64,000 bases of DNA from JAGNGI01 sp035448825 (GTDB taxonomy: Bacteria > Fidelibacterota > UBA2242), in assembly GCA_035448825.1 (NCBI GenBank), contig DAOTJS010000001.1, positions 1-64,000 of the forward strand, given 5' to 3'. The notes beneath the pieces were generated by a model that was not told the DNA's origin, did no database searches, and saw only the letters and a program-made list of their open reading frames with translations. Shown in pieces: positions 9,562 through 18,628 of this stretch. The translations under genes and the position numbers were made by a program. Every line of letters begins with the position of its first letter. Position 1 is the stretch's first letter.

Positions 9562-9675
9562 GTTATAAACGGAAACTAATATTTTGGTCAAATTAACCTC
9601 CGGGAAATTATATAATTGTTTTTAAAAAATAATACAATATATTGTTAACAAAATAATTGTAATATAAACGATCTA

Positions 9676-9843
9676 ATGTTGATACCACTGTTTTGGGGAG
9701 TACCAGAAGTTGAATGTATTTCAAAGGGGAAAGCCCATAAACGTTATGAATTTGGCGTAAAAGTTGGACTAGCAAGTACTGCAAAGGATAACCAGCCTGC
9801 TCCGCGATCACATCAATGCCGTATTATGTGCAAGTGGTTATAA
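9676..9843 (+). pseudogene. Remnant of an IS5-family transposase
   Basis: The plus strand translates to VPEVECISKGKAHKRYEFG followed by VKVGLAST, a segment conserved in the DDE transposases of the IS5 group (the P-E-V-E-C-I-x-K-G-K-A-H-K-x-Y-E-F-G region). Only about 35 residues are recognisable. The flanks diverge and there is no complete frame, so this is a dead fragment. The antisense frame here looks faintly like an AraC helix-turn-helix but is a shadow. The piece shows that the 9.6-13.6 kb zone has hosted mobile DNA. Confidence 0.72.
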
Positions 9844-10079
9844 TATGAGAAAACTTCCCTATTTGCTGACAGACAGGCGACAGGCAGGTGAAAGTTTTCT
9901 TTTTGCCCAAATTCTTAAGCCAGAAATTAGGTCAGATTTTCTATAAAAAGTTGTATGTGAGCCCTAACCGACAAAACTATGCCTACCTTTTATGCACCTA
10001 ATACTTTTTTTCAGGGATGACCAAATAGGTCGAGTAAAATTTGCATTAAATTTAGCTTCATTTAAAGCAGGAGTAATTT
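9844..10079. other. Intergenic stretch, no gene seen
   Basis: This lies downstream of the transposase remnant and upstream of the first deacetylase gene. It is AT-rich with stops in all frames and a short ACAGGCGACAGGCAGG direct repeat near 9870-9890. It probably holds the promoter of the 10,080 gene, but no convincing -35/-10 pair is visible. A good ribosome site (GCAGGAG) precedes the ATG at 10,080. Confidence 0.4.
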
Positions 10080-11384
10080 ATGTTGAAGTTCAAACGCATT
10101 TTTTTCATTACGGTATTAGTTTTACTAAATATTGTCTATGCTGGGGAAATAAACCCGAACTATGAAGTCGGAGTCTGGCAGGGATTTCGTTCCGCGGCGG
10201 TCACTTTTACCTTTGATGATGGTTGCGCCAACCAGTTTACCGTGGCTATTCCACTCTTTGACCAGCATGGATTCAAACTCACCTTATATCCGGTAATAAA
10301 CTGGTCGGGTGGAATTTGGTCAAAACTACAATCCGCCGCGGCTAACGGCCATGAAGTCGGCAGTCACACCGTAACTCACCCTGATTTGAGCGGTTTATCG
10401 GAGGCGGAGCAAATCACAGAATTACAAAATTCGCAGAATGAAATTAACTCTCGCATCAGCGGACAGCGATGCATCACAATAGCTTATCCCTACTGTAATG
10501 CCGGCAAAACTTCAATTTGTAAGCAATACTACATCGCCGCCCGAGGTTGCTCCGGCCAAATTGAGCCGAAAACTCCGAGTAATTTTATGAATATCAGTTC
10601 TATCGTATGCGGTACAGAAGGTTCAGTAAAAACCGCTAACGATTTCTTTAATAAAGCCAAAAGCGCGGCGAACTCCAAGGGCTGGGTCGTTTTTCTAATT
10701 CATGGCATTGATAACGATGGCGGTTGGTCGCCAGTGACAACGGAAAATCTGACTGGTGCGGTTGATTCTCTAAGTGCCTATCCGGATAAATTCTGGGTAT
10801 CCTCCTTTGCCAACGTGGCGCGCTATATCCAGGAACGCAATAATGTATCAATTACCGAAACGGCTGTTACTGATAGCAGTATTACTTTTCAGGTCACTGA
10901 TACTTTGGATAATGAAATTTACAATGTTCCGTTGACTATTCGCCGGGTCTTGCCGGAGGGTTGGTCAGCAGCTGAAATTTCCCAAAATGGTGAGAAGATC
11001 AATGCCCAAATTGTCGAGATCGGGACAGCCAGGCATCTAATGTTCGACGTTGTTCCGGACGAAGGCGATATTATCCTAGTGAAAAGCGTAGCCAGTGCCA
11101 TTCGATTAAAAAATGTACCGACTATTCCTTATTTAAAGCAGAATTATCCTAATCCCTTTAATCCGGTAACTACCATCGCTTTTTCGATTCCTCAGAAGTC
11201 TTTTGTGACCTTGAAAATATATAACTTATTCGGTCAGGAAGTAGCTACGCTGGTAAATGAGAGTAAAACTTCGGGTGAATATACGGTTGAATTCGATGGC
11301 AGTTATCTCCCCAGCGGCACCTATTTCTACAAAATTCAGGCTGGAAATTTTTCAAGCACTAAAAAACTGATTTTATTGAAATAG
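10080..11384 (+). CDS. Secreted polysaccharide deacetylase (NodB/CE4-like) with T9SS sorting domain
   Basis: 434 residues: signal peptide (1-21), then a NodB-homology domain with TFTFDDG (first motif, metal-binding Asp), HEVGSHTVTHPDLS (second motif, H-x-x-x-H) and AYPYC further on. It ends in VFLIHG, a beta-sandwich linker and the type A sorting domain (YPNPFNPVTTIAF...FSSTKKLILLK). CE4 enzymes remove N- or O-acetyl groups from chitin, peptidoglycan or xylan. Type IX export implies an extracellular or surface substrate. A second deacetylase follows 38 bp later, so the two may form one unit. The substrate cannot be told from sequence. Confidence 0.88.
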   Translation: MLKFKRIFFITVLVLLNIVYAGEINPNYEVGVWQGFRSAAVTFTFDDGCANQFTVAIPLFDQHGFKLTLYPVINWSGGIWSKLQSAAANGHEVGSHTVTHPDLSGLSEAEQITELQNSQNEINSRISGQRCITIAYPYCNAGKTSICKQYYIAARGCSGQIEPKTPSNFMNISSIVCGTEGSVKTANDFFNKAKSAANSKGWVVFLIHGIDNDGGWSPVTTENLTGAVDSLSAYPDKFWVSSFANVARYIQERNNVSITETAVTDSSITFQVTDTLDNEIYNVPLTIRRVLPEGWSAAEISQNGEKINAQIVEIGTARHLMFDVVPDEGDIILVKSVASAIRLKNVPTIPYLKQNYPNPFNPVTTIAFSIPQKSFVTLKIYNLFGQEVATLVNESKTSGEYTVEFDGSYLPSGTYFYKIQAGNFSSTKKLILLK

Positions 11385-11421
11385 TCCAATAATCAGTTCG
11401 ACAAATTATAAGGAGCGATTT

Positions 11422-12258
11422 ATGAAACGCATTAAATTTAAAGAGATAAAAATAGGATTTATCGTTTTATTCGGAATCATTTCAATTTTTACGGAGAACG
11501 GTATGGCGCAGAAAAATGAAAAGAATGTGTGGAATAATAAAAAATGTGCGGTTTGTTTGACTTATGACGATGCTTTGAATGTTCATCTGGATTCAGTAAT
11601 ACCGGTATTGGATTCCCTGGGACTTAAAGGTACTTTTTATCTGTCGGGAAATTTTCAAACAGTTCAAGAGCGGACAAACGATTGGAAATCAGCTGCTGTT
11701 CACGGGCACGAACTGGGCAATCATACTTTATTTCATCCCTGTGACGGGAAAATGCCAGGTCGGAGCTGGGTCAATCCTGATTATGACCTCAGTAATTATA
11801 CGCCTTCGCGGATAACAGATGAAATAAAAATGGCTAATGCTCTCCTGCAAATTATTGACGGGAAGTCGCAAAGAACGTTTGCCTATCCTTGTGGCGATAT
11901 GCAGGTTGGTGGCGTTTCGTACGTTGATGTAGTTAAAGAAAATTTCCTTGCTGCCCGCAGTACCGAAACCCGACTCGAGACGATTAATGACATTGATTTA
12001 TATAATATCGGTTGTTTTATGATCAATGGAGAATCGGGAGCCGAGTTGATTGACCTGGCTAAAACTGCTTTTAAAAATAAGGCTTTACTCGTATTCTTGT
12101 TTCACGGTGTAGGTGGCGAACATAATATTAATGTATCTTTTGAAGCTCACAATCAGCTGGTTAATTTTCTAAAGCAAAACGAGAACGACATCTGGATCGC
12201 GCCGCTGGCCGAAATTGCCAAATATGTTGCTGACTATCAGGGAAAAATTGGCAAATGA
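11422..12258 (+). CDS. Polysaccharide deacetylase (CE4-like), no sorting domain
   Basis: 278 residues. An N-terminal signal or anchor (about 9-30) precedes a NodB domain with CLTYDDALNVHLD, in which the catalytic and metal aspartates are present as a DD pair, then TFYLSGN, the metal-binding HGHELGNHTLFHP, FAYPCG and LVFLFHG. It is related to the preceding protein but shorter and without the type IX tail, so it probably stays periplasmic or membrane-attached. The 38-bp gap and good AAGGAG site fit co-transcription with the upstream gene. The acetylated substrate is unknown. Confidence 0.85.
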   Translation: MKRIKFKEIKIGFIVLFGIISIFTENGMAQKNEKNVWNNKKCAVCLTYDDALNVHLDSVIPVLDSLGLKGTFYLSGNFQTVQERTNDWKSAAVHGHELGNHTLFHPCDGKMPGRSWVNPDYDLSNYTPSRITDEIKMANALLQIIDGKSQRTFAYPCGDMQVGGVSYVDVVKENFLAARSTETRLETINDIDLYNIGCFMINGESGAELIDLAKTAFKNKALLVFLFHGVGGEHNINVSFEAHNQLVNFLKQNENDIWIAPLAEIAKYVADYQGKIGK

Positions 12259-12522
12259 TCGTTAGAGAGAATTAAATGAAAGGCGCTTCAGAGAATTGTA
12301 TGGAAAAGAGGGTGAAGAATTGAATAAGTTTTATGAAAGATAAGGAATTAATTATACACTCAGATATTAGGTATCCAGTCGCTCTGGCGAATAATAGAAA
12401 TTATTCTGGAAATGCAAAGGGAGCAAGTTGACATTTATGTTGAATGGCCGTCCCAGACTGAAAGAGAGTGCCTGTAAATTACATGAGCGACGCGAGGAGC
12501 GAGTCTGGCGTCATTTGTACAC

Positions 12523-13335
12523 TTGTCAGGTAATGACCTATATCCCTTGATTGCCTGTTTTATTGATCGACCATATAGTAACGGTGCAAATGAGTGGTCC
12601 AAGATGGATTTTTCGGAAAAATTTGCCGAGCCGGAGAAATGGATCAAAAAGATTAATAATGACTATGGAATGCAAGTAATGACCTGGGTCGGGCCGCTGA
12701 CTTTTTCCGACTGTGATTTTCCGGGCTTGTTTCCGGATTCCAGAAATTATATTGATTTGACTAACCCTATGGCGCTGGTGGAATTCGAACAACGCTTAGC
12801 TTCGAACCAATATGCGGTTGGCATCAAGGGACACAAAATGGATCGAGCCGATGAGCATTTTCCACTGACGGCTGACCGGTATGAACCGACTAAAGAATAT
12901 TCAGGGCCAGTAAAAATTTGTCAACCTGTTCCAGTCGAACGGATACCGGTATTTATCGCGAAAAATTCTATTTATATTACGGGACAAATCTATCAAGGAA
13001 ATTCAAAGATCTGGGAAGGTGCCTTAAAAGGGAAAGAAAATTTAATAATTCATCTCTATCCTGGTGAAATAAACGAAAATTCACAGTTCACTTATGTTGA
13101 TTATCTGGACGGCAACATAGAAAAATTAATGACGCTCCAGCATCAAGAAGGGAAAGTACTTTTTTCCTCGACGGCAATTTCAATCCAGTCGGTTGTCAGG
13201 GTTATGATACCGGAGAAGCCAAGGAAAGTATTTTTCGGAGGCAAAAAAGTGGCTTTTAAATACGGTAAACAAAATCAAATTGCTGAAATTGCCTGCCCGA
13301 AAGATCACACCATCCAACTCGAAATTAGATATTAA
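12523..13335 (+). pseudogene. Decayed GH31 glycosidase (N-terminus and catalytic middle lost)
   Basis: The 270-residue frame begins in the middle of a GH31 catalytic barrel (DRPYSNG...EKWIKKIN...MQVMTWVGP...KGHKMDRADEHFPLT). It then jumps, after about residue 128, to a C-terminal beta-sandwich (VERIPVFIAKNSIYI...). A whole family member exceeds 600 residues; the N-terminal sandwich and the part of the barrel with the acid/base are gone. The 264 bp before it carry no matching frame. It is read as a relic of an alpha-glucosidase or alpha-xylosidase with at least two deletions. It lies between deacetylase genes and a palindrome array, in a zone of turnover. Confidence 0.75.
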
Positions 13336-13339
13336 CATC

Positions 13340-13565
13340 GTAGGACAGCCTTTCTAGGCTGTCAATTCCCGATAGGCAGGAGTGTCTTAACATTGTAGGG
13401 CGATTTGCTAAATCGTCCTGGTCGAAATAACATTTCGATCTACATTTTATTTCCGACAGGCAGGAATGCCTGTCCTACAGTTGAAAATGATGCGAATTCG
13501 TAGGACAGCCTTTCCAGGCTGTCATCGTCAACCTTGAGTCGACATGTAGGAATGCCTGTCCTACG
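13340..13565. repeat. Array of about seven short palindromes (GTAGGACAGCC / GACAGGCA type)
   Basis: In 226 bp between convergent genes lie hairpins built on related cores: GACAGCC-TTTCTA-GGCTGTC (13345-13363) and its near copy with TTTCCA (13505-13523), GACAGGCA-GGAA-TGCCTGTC (13455-13474) with partial copies at 13370-13388 and 13540-13565, GGCGATTT-GCT-AAATCGTC (about 13399-13416), and TCGAAAT-AAC-ATTTCGA (13422-13438). Units are bounded by GTAGG or CCTAC. They look like REP/MITE-type elements and may also act as a two-way terminator for the GH31 relic and the phospholipase D-like gene. Confidence 0.8.
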
Positions 13566-13579
13566 TACGCTTAAGCGGC

Positions 13580-14809
13580 TTATTTTTCCCCGTGAAATTT
13601 TTCTGGATAATTCTGCCCGGGGATCGGTTGCCAGGCGTAGGGTGAATTCCAGCTTTTTGTGAATATATTTCGGAGTGTTTTAGCGACGGTAGCATTTTCT
13701 ATTTTCAAGCCTACGTTGCGTGAATCGTAGAAATAATTGCGTGACCAGTTATTGCTGCCGACCCAGCTAAGGGATTCATCTATGACCATATACTTGCAGT
13801 GTTCGACGCGCGCATAGGGGATATAGCCAGCGCTGTATTCTGGGATGCTACTTATTTTTAAGTTGATATTCGGTAAGATGTCGAGGCTTTGCAGATAGGG
13901 TAGTTCGTCAGCGCTGATATTCCAGTCGGAAACCAGCAAATTGACGATGATTCCGTGAGCTGCGGCTTCGCGCAGAGCATTGTCTATTTTCGCCCAATAT
14001 TTGGTTTTTTTATCCAGTGGTGAATAAGAAAGCAGTTGGATATTAATTTCCTTTTTGGCGCAACGAATAAGCTCCAGAATGACTTTCTCATCGCTGGCTA
14101 TTCCGTCCGGCAGGTTTCTGGCCGGACTGCCGGAAGCGGTGAATTCGACTGTATCACCGGGAGCAATTCCCACTTTAAAGTTATGTGGTTCGGTCAATTT
14201 CCGGCCGGGCATTTTAGTCAATACCGCATAATCCCAATCCATCTCGAACAGTTCTGTCATCAGGCTCGCATATTCCGGATGGCAAATGCGCAGGCCAACC
14301 TCATGGATATGTTCGAGTGCGCGCCAATCGAAATTCTGACTGCCAATAAAAACTTCCTTACCATCAATAATAAAATATTTAGCGTGTTGAACGCCGTCAC
14401 TGCGATTAAAAGTCTGACTTTGACGAATAGTAATGTTTTTGGTTTTGGCAAGTCGGTTAATAGTTTCAGGATAAGTCTTGGCCATACGGACATCAACGAT
14501 AATCCGAACTTTAACACCACGTCGTGCCGCCTGTTCGATCAACTTTATAATTGGTTCCAGCGATTCGCCAACTACATTTGAGATATAATATTGTTCGATG
14601 TCAATAGTCTCACTTGCCGCACCGAACATTTCGGCCCAGACTTCAGAAGTATTACGAATTTCGGGATTGTCGAGAATAGTCTCAATCGGAATGCTTTCAA
14701 CAATCTCAAAATCGGCACTCGGCATTTGCGCCCAGGCCGAGAGAAAGAACAGCCCAAAAAACGGTAAAACGAGCCGAAACCGATGGACTGACAAATTCAT
14801 CCTAATCAA
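13580..14809 (-). CDS. Exported phospholipase D-like protein with two HKD motifs
   Basis: 409 residues with a signal peptide (about 1-27, ending AWA) and two PLD catalytic motifs: HAKYFIIDGKEVFIGSQNFD in the N-terminal half and HCKYMVIDESLSWVGSNNWS in the C-terminal half. Both keep His, Lys, Asp and the G-S-x-N tail. Such proteins hydrolyse phosphodiesters in phospholipids or nucleic acids or act as transphosphatidylases. The signal peptide places it outside the inner membrane. Its start is 5 bp from the end of plsY, so it appears to be the last gene of the plsY operon. The substrate is unresolved. Confidence 0.85.
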   Translation of the reverse strand: MIRMNLSVHRFRLVLPFFGLFFLSAWAQMPSADFEIVESIPIETILDNPEIRNTSEVWAEMFGAASETIDIEQYYISNVVGESLEPIIKLIEQAARRGVKVRIIVDVRMAKTYPETINRLAKTKNITIRQSQTFNRSDGVQHAKYFIIDGKEVFIGSQNFDWRALEHIHEVGLRICHPEYASLMTELFEMDWDYAVLTKMPGRKLTEPHNFKVGIAPGDTVEFTASGSPARNLPDGIASDEKVILELIRCAKKEINIQLLSYSPLDKKTKYWAKIDNALREAAAHGIIVNLLVSDWNISADELPYLQSLDILPNINLKISSIPEYSAGYIPYARVEHCKYMVIDESLSWVGSNNWSRNYFYDSRNVGLKIENATVAKTLRNIFTKSWNSPYAWQPIPGQNYPEKFHGEK

Positions 14810-14813
14810 GAAG

Positions 14814-15476
14814 TTATTTTTTAGAAGATCGCCGCCGACGCAAGAGAATTAATTTTTCGAATGGCTTCTCTTCGCCTTTGAAAAGTCGTCGAATATTAGA
14901 ACGATGAGTGTAAATAATAAAAATCGGAATAAAAAAACTGAAAATCAGGAGTGCTTTATCCACTGGCGCAGTTCCAAAGCAGCTGAAAAGTAGTAAAATA
15001 ATCGGCAAACTGACCGCGGCGCTAATTGATGAAACTGATACTATACCGGTCGAGAACAGGACTATGCCGAAGACCAGCAGACATAGTAAAAGCGCAAGAG
15101 GATATAACGCAATGATCATCCCGGCACCAACCGCAACACCCTTGCCGCCTTTAAAACCGGCGAAGATGGTGAAAGTATGGCCCAGAATGGCACATAAACC
15201 GGCTAAGATCATTAACCAGGTGGGATTTAGCGGCGGAACATCGAAACGAATTTGGGAAATATAGGCGGTAGCTAATGCCCCTTTGGCAATGTCAAAAAGA
15301 GCCACGAAAAGCCCGGCTTTCCAGCCTAAAACACGAAACGCATTCGTTGCGCCGGCATTGTACGAACCGTATTGGCGAATATCAATTTTTTTAGTGAGTT
15401 TTCCGACGATAATAGCCGTCGGGATCGAGCCGATTAAGTAACTGATTACAATAATTGCTAATAGTGTTATCATCAT
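14814..15476 (-). CDS. plsY: Glycerol-3-phosphate acyltransferase PlsY
   Basis: 220 residues, an integral membrane protein with about six hydrophobic segments. It carries the PlsY marks: GSIPTAIIVGKL near the N-terminus, GSYNAGATNAFRVLG (phosphate-binding loop) and the GHTFTIFAGFKGGKGVAVGAG motif. PlsY transfers an acyl group from acyl-phosphate to glycerol-3-phosphate, the first step of phospholipid synthesis. Its ATG overlaps the TGA of the upstream gene, a DhaL-DegV fusion of the fatty-acid-kinase type, in ATGA, so the maker and the user of acyl-phosphate would be translationally coupled. Confidence 0.95.
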   Translation of the reverse strand: MMITLLAIIVISYLIGSIPTAIIVGKLTKKIDIRQYGSYNAGATNAFRVLGWKAGLFVALFDIAKGALATAYISQIRFDVPPLNPTWLMILAGLCAILGHTFTIFAGFKGGKGVAVGAGMIIALYPLALLLCLLVFGIVLFSTGIVSVSSISAAVSLPIILLLFSCFGTAPVDKALLIFSFFIPIFIIYTHRSNIRRLFKGEEKPFEKLILLRRRRSSKK

Positions 15477-17257
15477 TCGCTCCAGGTAATAGCAATTGCG
15501 GCGGCGCCGTTTCCGGCATGTGCGCCCAACATCGGCGATACCGGCAATATATTGATTTTTTCGACATTGAATCGTTTCTTTAATTCATTATTGAAATATT
15601 CGGCTACTTGCAGATTATTAGCGTGAGCAATGGCAAACCGCGGATTGACTTTTTGCGCCGCAAAATTGCTCGCCATTTGCAGAACTTTGGCGAAAGCTCC
15701 CTCCTTGGAAAAACTTTTCGATATATGTTGAGGTGTGCCATATTCGTCCAAATTTAAAATCGGTTTGATATTGAATAACTTAGCTATCAAGCCTTTAGCT
15801 TTTGAAACACGCCCGCTACGCATTAGATATTTCAAACTTGGTATTCCGACAAATAACTGTGTCCGACGGGTAGTTTTCTCCAATTCATCGGTAATTTCAT
15901 TATGCGATTTTCCGGCGGCGATCAATTCCACTGCCCGTTCAGCTAGAAAACCGAAAGAAACCGAAAGAGCCTTACTGTCAATCACGCTGATTTTTCGCTT
16001 GGGAAAACTTTGCGTGGCTTTCAGGGCATTCTGGTAAGTGCCACTGAGAGTGGTTGGCAGGTGAATTGAAATGATTGAATCATAGTGGCTGAGCAAGAAA
16101 CTATACAGATTGATAAAATCGGCCGGCGACGGCTGGGAAGTACGGGGATGTTCCGGCTCCGTGTCGAGCATCTCGTAAAAATATTCAGGAGTGATTGTGA
16201 CTTTATCGAGGTAGCTCGATTGACCGAACGTCAATCGTATTGGTATAACATGAATGAAGGAGCGTTCGATGAACTCAGTTGGCAAATCGCAGGCCGAATC
16301 TACTACCAGCGCAATTTGCGGATGAGGATTATGGGCAACTAAATACTGTTTGAGCATATCGTCGGCTTTTTGCTGAAGGAGATCACCATATTGATGGGCA
16401 ATTTTAAAAACTTTAGCCGATTCGTTAGTATGAATATGTAAACGCGCCTTCTGAGGTGAACCGGCTAAGACGATCGAGTCGCCGTAGGGTTCGATTTGTA
16501 GGCGGAGGTTTTCTATCGGAATATTTTTTCCTTCGATAAGGCATTCGGTGCAGAAGCGGTAGGTTATCTGTTCTGGTAATACTTCCGTGTGGGCGATGGC
16601 AGAGACCGGCTGCATATTAATCTTTTCCAGCTCTTTAAGCTTTCCGCGATTGATAAAATGACTTATACCTTCCAGAATGTACACAAAGCCCTGAGCGCCA
16701 GAGTCAACAACATTAGCATTTCGTATCGCTTCAATTTTAGTGCGGGTATTTTCTAAAGAACGCCGAGCAGCTTCCAGGGAACGATTTAGTAACTCCTGAA
16801 AATCGAAAATTTTCTTACTATTTTCGTAAATATTTTCCGCCCAATCTTTGATGACGGAGAGGATAGTACCTTCGCGCGGTTTGGAAAGCGCTTCGTAAGC
16901 ATGAGTCTTGGCAGAAATGACAGCTTCGCCAAATTGAGTGGTTGTGAGACGTTTATTTGTCCCGATTCCCTTGGCTAATCCATAGAAAAACTGAGCCAGA
17001 ATAACACCGCTATTGCCACGCGCTCCTTCAAGCGCTGAATCGGCGATGTTTTTTGTTGCTTCATCAATCTGGTTTGTGTCTTCGTGAATATTATTTACTA
17101 TAGTTTTCATAGTTGCAGCCATATTGGTGCCCGTATCCGCGTCTGGAACCGGAAAGACATTGATTTTGTTGAGATAATCTTGATGATCAACGATTTTATG
17201 TGCGCCGGCTTTAATGCCTCGTATAAACCTCTTACCATCAATGTATTTAATTTTCAT
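15473..17257 (-). CDS. DhaL-DegV fusion: FakA-like kinase joined to FakB-like fatty-acid-binding domain
   Basis: 594 residues. Residues 8-200 form a DhaL/DAK2 kinase domain with the Mg-ATP loop PVPDADTGTN (D39, D41) and RGNSG. Residues 230-305 match the FakA middle domain (YRFCTECLIEG, HIHTNE). Residues 314-594 form a canonical DegV/FakB domain (VVDSACDLP, TSQPSP, LSGTYQNA, SGRVSKAKG, NIKPIL, SPMLGAHAG). In Firmicutes, FakA phosphorylates fatty acid held by a separate FakB; here both functions sit on one chain. The product, acyl-phosphate, feeds PlsY, whose gene overlaps by 4 bp. Domain calls are firm; the enzymatic role is inferred. Confidence 0.85.
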   Translation of the reverse strand: MKIKYIDGKRFIRGIKAGAHKIVDHQDYLNKINVFPVPDADTGTNMAATMKTIVNNIHEDTNQIDEATKNIADSALEGARGNSGVILAQFFYGLAKGIGTNKRLTTTQFGEAVISAKTHAYEALSKPREGTILSVIKDWAENIYENSKKIFDFQELLNRSLEAARRSLENTRTKIEAIRNANVVDSGAQGFVYILEGISHFINRGKLKELEKINMQPVSAIAHTEVLPEQITYRFCTECLIEGKNIPIENLRLQIEPYGDSIVLAGSPQKARLHIHTNESAKVFKIAHQYGDLLQQKADDMLKQYLVAHNPHPQIALVVDSACDLPTEFIERSFIHVIPIRLTFGQSSYLDKVTITPEYFYEMLDTEPEHPRTSQPSPADFINLYSFLLSHYDSIISIHLPTTLSGTYQNALKATQSFPKRKISVIDSKALSVSFGFLAERAVELIAAGKSHNEITDELEKTTRRTQLFVGIPSLKYLMRSGRVSKAKGLIAKLFNIKPILNLDEYGTPQHISKSFSKEGAFAKVLQMASNFAAQKVNPRFAIAHANNLQVAEYFNNELKKRFNVEKINILPVSPMLGAHAGNGAAAIAITWSE

Positions 17258-17358
17258 AACCGATTGTCTCTTTTCCTAATATTTTCTCATAAGGTTAAAA
17301 TAATCAATATATCTATTCAAGTTTTCATTTATGTAAATCAAAGGTTCATTTGAAATAA

Positions 17359-18057
17359 TTAGATTTTATTTGCCTCGGAATTATTTATTTTGTCGGCCGA
17401 ACTGAGATTTAACTTAGGGGGCATCATAGCACCGGCTGAAATGATAGCCTTGAGCCCCTGCTCGATATTCATATCGGAAGGATAAACTTCATCTTCAGGA
17501 TAAAATATCACCCAACCAGAAGTTGGATTGGGTGTCGTCGGGAGAAAGATGCTAAGAAAGCGTTTACCATCATAGTTGGTAATTTCGCCTGTTAGGAAAC
17601 CAATTACCCAGGTATTTTTGCGGGGATACTCCACCATGACGGTTTTTTCAAAACCAGCTTTGGAAAACGAAAGAGCATTCATTACTTGCTTACTTGTATT
17701 ATAAATTGTACGAACGATGGGAATATAATTAAGCCATTTCTCAACAATTAGTAGGATTGATTTTCCAAGAAAATTAGTGATAAAAAGACCAAGCAAATAG
17801 ATAGCAATAAACGCCACGATCAATCCCAAACCTGGCAAATGAAAACCAATCAAAGGATCGAGCACCGGACTGACAATCCGATCGAAAAAAGAAATGACTA
17901 GTTTAATGAAATAAATAGTCAGTACAACCGGAGTAATAGCAATTATTCCGGCAATTATTTTATTGCGCTGAGAAGTTTTCCACTTTTGCCATAAATTGGG
18001 CTTAGAGTTAGGTGCGTCTTTTGACGCTCGGGAATTTTCAGGAGAAGATGAATTCAT
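17359..18057 (-). CDS. DUF502-family membrane protein
   Basis: 232 residues: a polar N-terminal tail, two membrane segments (about 37-58 and 80-110) and a C-terminal domain with the DUF502 pattern (VEKWLNYIPIVRTIYNTSKQV...VMVEYPRKNTWVIGFLTGE...FLPTTPNPTSGWVIFYPEDEV). The family is widespread and related to plant COV1; its molecular function is not established. Its start overlaps the stop of the next upstream gene (18054) by 4 bp, so the two membrane proteins are likely made together. Confidence 0.85.
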   Translation of the reverse strand: MNSSSPENSRASKDAPNSKPNLWQKWKTSQRNKIIAGIIAITPVVLTIYFIKLVISFFDRIVSPVLDPLIGFHLPGLGLIVAFIAIYLLGLFITNFLGKSILLIVEKWLNYIPIVRTIYNTSKQVMNALSFSKAGFEKTVMVEYPRKNTWVIGFLTGEITNYDGKRFLSIFLPTTPNPTSGWVIFYPEDEVYPSDMNIEQGLKAIISAGAMMPPKLNLSSADKINNSEANKI

Positions 18058-18530
18058 GTGGAAGGTTTTTTATTAAAAATTAGGTAAATCCCAAGCAGAA
18101 TTAATGTAACCGGCCAGTATCGCAAAATTGCCCATTCACCAGCCAGAAAAATAACGGCAATCACGATCAATATAGTCCCGGGGATCCAGAGATTATTGCC
18201 TTGTGGCCCAAAAAAATACATAAAGAAAAACCCAATCCCAGGTGCTAAGATGAAAATCGGCCAGAGATGATCCATACTGGTCCAGGTTGTCCTTTCTAGA
18301 TAAAGAAACAATGTTCCGACGATTAGAAGAATCATAGCGGGCATCAGTAGGCCGTAATTGCTGCGATTAATAAAGAAACCTACCAAAAATAATAAACCTA
18401 TCCCGATGATGATTAGCGGCCAAAAATCAGACCAGTCAAAGTAATCAAACTGAATTAAAAATATCAGCAGACCGAGCAGAATCAGAAATAGCCCAATTAT
18501 CCAATTGGGATGCGAAGATTGATTAGTCAT
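18054..18530 (-). CDS. Small polytopic membrane protein (LiaI/LiaF-type transmembrane region)
   Basis: 158 residues made almost wholly of five or six membrane segments in a repeating pattern (IGLFLILLGLLIFL...FWPLIIIGIGLLFLV...LWPIFILAPGIGFFFMYFFG...YWPVTLILLGIYLIF). The W-P-L/I/V-x-x-I-x-x-G motif is that of the LiaI-LiaF/DUF5668 transmembrane region linked to envelope-stress systems in other bacteria. No soluble domain is fused. Its stop overlaps the DUF502 gene. Function unknown. Confidence 0.7.
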   Translation of the reverse strand: MTNQSSHPNWIIGLFLILLGLLIFLIQFDYFDWSDFWPLIIIGIGLLFLVGFFINRSNYGLLMPAMILLIVGTLFLYLERTTWTSMDHLWPIFILAPGIGFFFMYFFGPQGNNLWIPGTILIVIAVIFLAGEWAILRYWPVTLILLGIYLIFNKKPST

Positions 18531-18540
18531 TTCCTACCTC

Positions 18541-18570
18541 GAAAAAGATAAAGCCCCGTTTGGGGCCTTA
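18541..18570 (-). terminator. Rho-independent terminator of the aldolase gene
   Basis: Read on the minus strand the sequence is AAGGCCCC-AAAC-GGGGCTTT followed by a T-rich run (ATCTTTTTC). It lies 60 bp after the aldolase stop and just before the next gene start at 18530, so it separates the aldolase gene from the two membrane-protein genes. Confidence 0.75.
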
Positions 18571-18628
18571 CCATTTTGATTTTATTGTCCAAGGACAGCC
18601 TCGGTAAAGATTGCCCCATGGCTTCAGA

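Noticed and set aside
9608..9811. Minus-strand 67-codon frame resembling the end of an AraC-type helix-turn-helix
   Set aside because: It is antisense to a far better match, the IS5 transposase segment on the plus strand; the likeness is chance.
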